A stretch of DNA of 14,715 bases from Burkholderiales bacterium. GTDB lineage: Bacteria > Pseudomonadota > Gammaproteobacteria > Burkholderiales > CAIKXV01. How positions within the stretch are numbered: position 1 is the first letter of the stretch; each line of letters opens with the position of its first letter. The stretch spans positions 1 through 14,715 of the forward strand of contig JACMMK010000265.1 in assembly GCA_014379045.1 (NCBI GenBank). Direction: 5' to 3'. Positions 13,771-14,715 of this stretch are shown here, one piece after another. The translations under genes and the position numbers were made by a program. The notes under the pieces are model-generated. The model was not told the origin of the DNA. It saw only the letters and a list, made by a program, of their open reading frames with translations, and ran no database searches.

Positions 13771-14490
13771 ATGCTGGTTTTTGCTCACCGCGGCCATCAC
13801 GTCGTCTTTCCCGAGAACACGCTCCAGGCGTTCGATGCAGCGGTTCGCGTCGGTGCCGATGGCATCGAGACCGACGTGCGGATGTCGCGCGATGGTGTAC
13901 CCGTGCTGTTCCACGATGAGAAAGTGAAGGGACGCCCGATCGCTGATCTGGCGCGCCAGGACATCGCGCACCTCGCGGGCTACCCGATACCTTCGCTCAA
14001 CGATGCGCTGCTGCGTTTCCCGAAGATGATCTGGAACATCGAGATCAAGGCGCCGGCAGCGATCGGCGCGGTGCTGCAGGCGCTCAATGCGTTCGCCTCG
14101 ACCCACCGGATCATCGTCACCTCGTTCCGGCACGACCTGGTCGCGCAGTGTGCGCGCTGCGCGCCGGTGCCCGCGGGTCTGCTGCTGTCGTATGCGCCCG
14201 CCGATCTGCCGGCGCTGCTGAACACCTACGACGAAGCAAAATGGCTGCGCACGCTGGTGTGGGACCAGCGCGTGCTTACGCCGACGCTGTTGCGGCAGGC
14301 GCGGGCGGCGCGTTGGTGGAACTTCGTCTACGACGTCGCCGACCCGGATTCGCTGCGATTGCTCGCCGCGCATGGCGTCGATGCGGTGATCACCGACCGG
14401 CCCGACTGGGTGCCCGCGGAGCTGAGGCAGCCGGCGGTGCCGGCTGCGCCTGCGTCGACGCCCAAGCCGCCGGGGACGTCCGATCGATGA
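13771..14490 (+). CDS. Glycerophosphodiester phosphodiesterase (cytoplasmic, UgpQ-like)
   Basis: A 239-residue GDPD-fold phosphodiesterase that hydrolyses deacylated phospholipid head groups (glycerophosphodiesters) to glycerol-3-phosphate and an alcohol, with a divalent metal. The catalytic site is complete: H6-R7 in FAHRGHHVVFPENT, E15-N16, E33 and D35 in GIETDVRMSRDG, H48 in PVLFHDE, and E91 with K93 in NIEIKAP. The C-terminal strand ends in GVDAVITDRP, as in the family. There is no signal peptide, so it is the cytoplasmic UgpQ-like form rather than periplasmic GlpQ. The ATG at 13771 puts the HRG motif at the normal N-terminal place, with GGAG 11 bases upstream. A Pro/Ala-rich tail closes the protein. 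The last bases overlap the glpK start as ATGA, so the two products are made together and both supply glycerol-3-phosphate. Confidence 0.92.
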   Translation: MLVFAHRGHHVVFPENTLQAFDAAVRVGADGIETDVRMSRDGVPVLFHDEKVKGRPIADLARQDIAHLAGYPIPSLNDALLRFPKMIWNIEIKAPAAIGAVLQALNAFASTHRIIVTSFRHDLVAQCARCAPVPAGLLLSYAPADLPALLNTYDEAKWLRTLVWDQRVLTPTLLRQARAARWWNFVYDVADPDSLRLLAAHGVDAVITDRPDWVPAELRQPAVPAAPASTPKPPGTSDR

Positions 14491-14715
14491 AGCGTTTCGT
14501 GCTCGCGCTCGACCAGGGCACGACGAGCTCGCGCGCGCTGGTCGTCGCCGACGACGGCACGGTGCGCGCGAGCGCACAGCGCGAGATCGCGCAACACTAT
14601 CCGCAGCCGGGCTGGGTCGAACACGATCCCGAAGAGATCTGGGCGACGCAGCTCGCCACGGCGACCGAGGCGCTCGCGCGCGCCGGCGTCTCGGCGGGCG
14701 AGGTGGCAGCGCTCG
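14487..14715 (+). CDS. glpK: Glycerol kinase, N-terminal part (3' truncated by the window end)
   Basis: The first 76 codons of glycerol kinase, which phosphorylates glycerol to glycerol-3-phosphate with ATP in the cytoplasm. The FGGY-kinase start is unmistakable: KRFVLALDQGTTSSRALVV, with the phosphate-binding DQGTTSSRA at about 9-17, then AQREIAQHYPQPGWVEHDP and EEIWATQ, the usual glycerol-kinase sequence in which the PGWVEHDP stretch contributes to glycerol binding. The ATG at 14487 overlaps the GDPD stop by four bases (ATGA); GGGGA about ten bases upstream is a moderate ribosome binding site, so translational coupling is likely. The rest of the gene (normally about 500 residues in all) lies outside the window. 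Confidence 0.95.
   Translation, partial: MKRFVLALDQGTTSSRALVVADDGTVRASAQREIAQHYPQPGWVEHDPEEIWATQLATATEALARAGVSAGEVAAL

Noticed and set aside
1..14715. Mobile element, CRISPR, toxin-antitoxin or defence system
   Set aside because: No transposase, integrase, terminal repeats, regularly spaced repeats, nuclease or toxin-like genes were seen; composition is uniform through the window.

Overview
The window is about 65% GC and densely coded. The GC content, the tripartite tricarboxylate transporter (TTT) genes with a Bug-family binding protein, a DUF3025 protein, a PIG3-type quinone oxidoreductase and a bacterial homospermidine synthase together suggest a betaproteobacterium, probably Burkholderiales. 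That taxonomic call is inference from gene content. I see no tRNA, rRNA, CRISPR array, transposase, integrase or attachment site, and no gene stands out by base composition. It reads as chromosome of housekeeping and catabolic genes.

Layout, left to right. (1) The end of an unrecognised gene (1-329, +), then a secreted HtrA-like serine protease with two PDZ-like domains (438-1796, +). (2) An LhgO-like FAD oxidoreductase (1836-2981, -), convergent with the protease and divergent from a DUF3025 gene (3086-3943, +). (3) Two minus-strand enzymes: a PIG3-type NADPH:quinone oxidoreductase (4040-5068) and a thiol dioxygenase (5170-5784) whose active-site residues match 3-mercaptopropionate dioxygenase better than cysteine dioxygenase. 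(4) After a 487-base gap, a plus-strand transport block: tctB (6272-6808), tctA (6814-8334), a clear intrinsic terminator (8355-8390), then a separate unit of a Bug/TctC binding protein (8519-9520), an LVIVD-repeat beta-propeller protein four bases later (9525-10685) and an aldo/keto reductase (10758-11762). (5) On the minus strand, a 45-residue membrane protein (11778-11915), three stacked hairpins (11941-12035) and homospermidine synthase (12045-13469). (6) On the plus strand, a cytoplasmic glycerophosphodiester phosphodiesterase (13771-14490) overlapping by four bases the start of glycerol kinase glpK, which is cut by the window end.

How they fit: TctA and TctB form the membrane part of a TTT importer, and TctC captures a carboxylate in the periplasm. 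The propeller protein and reductase downstream may act on the imported compound, but its identity cannot be read from the sequence. GDPD and GlpK both yield glycerol-3-phosphate, from phosphodiesters and from glycerol. The least understood parts are the histidine-bearing LVIVD propeller tied to the binding protein, the hairpin array with the small membrane protein behind homospermidine synthase, and the dyad-symmetric sites in the leaders of tctBA and tctC. No strikingly new multi-gene system (defence, secretion, biosynthetic cluster) is visible.
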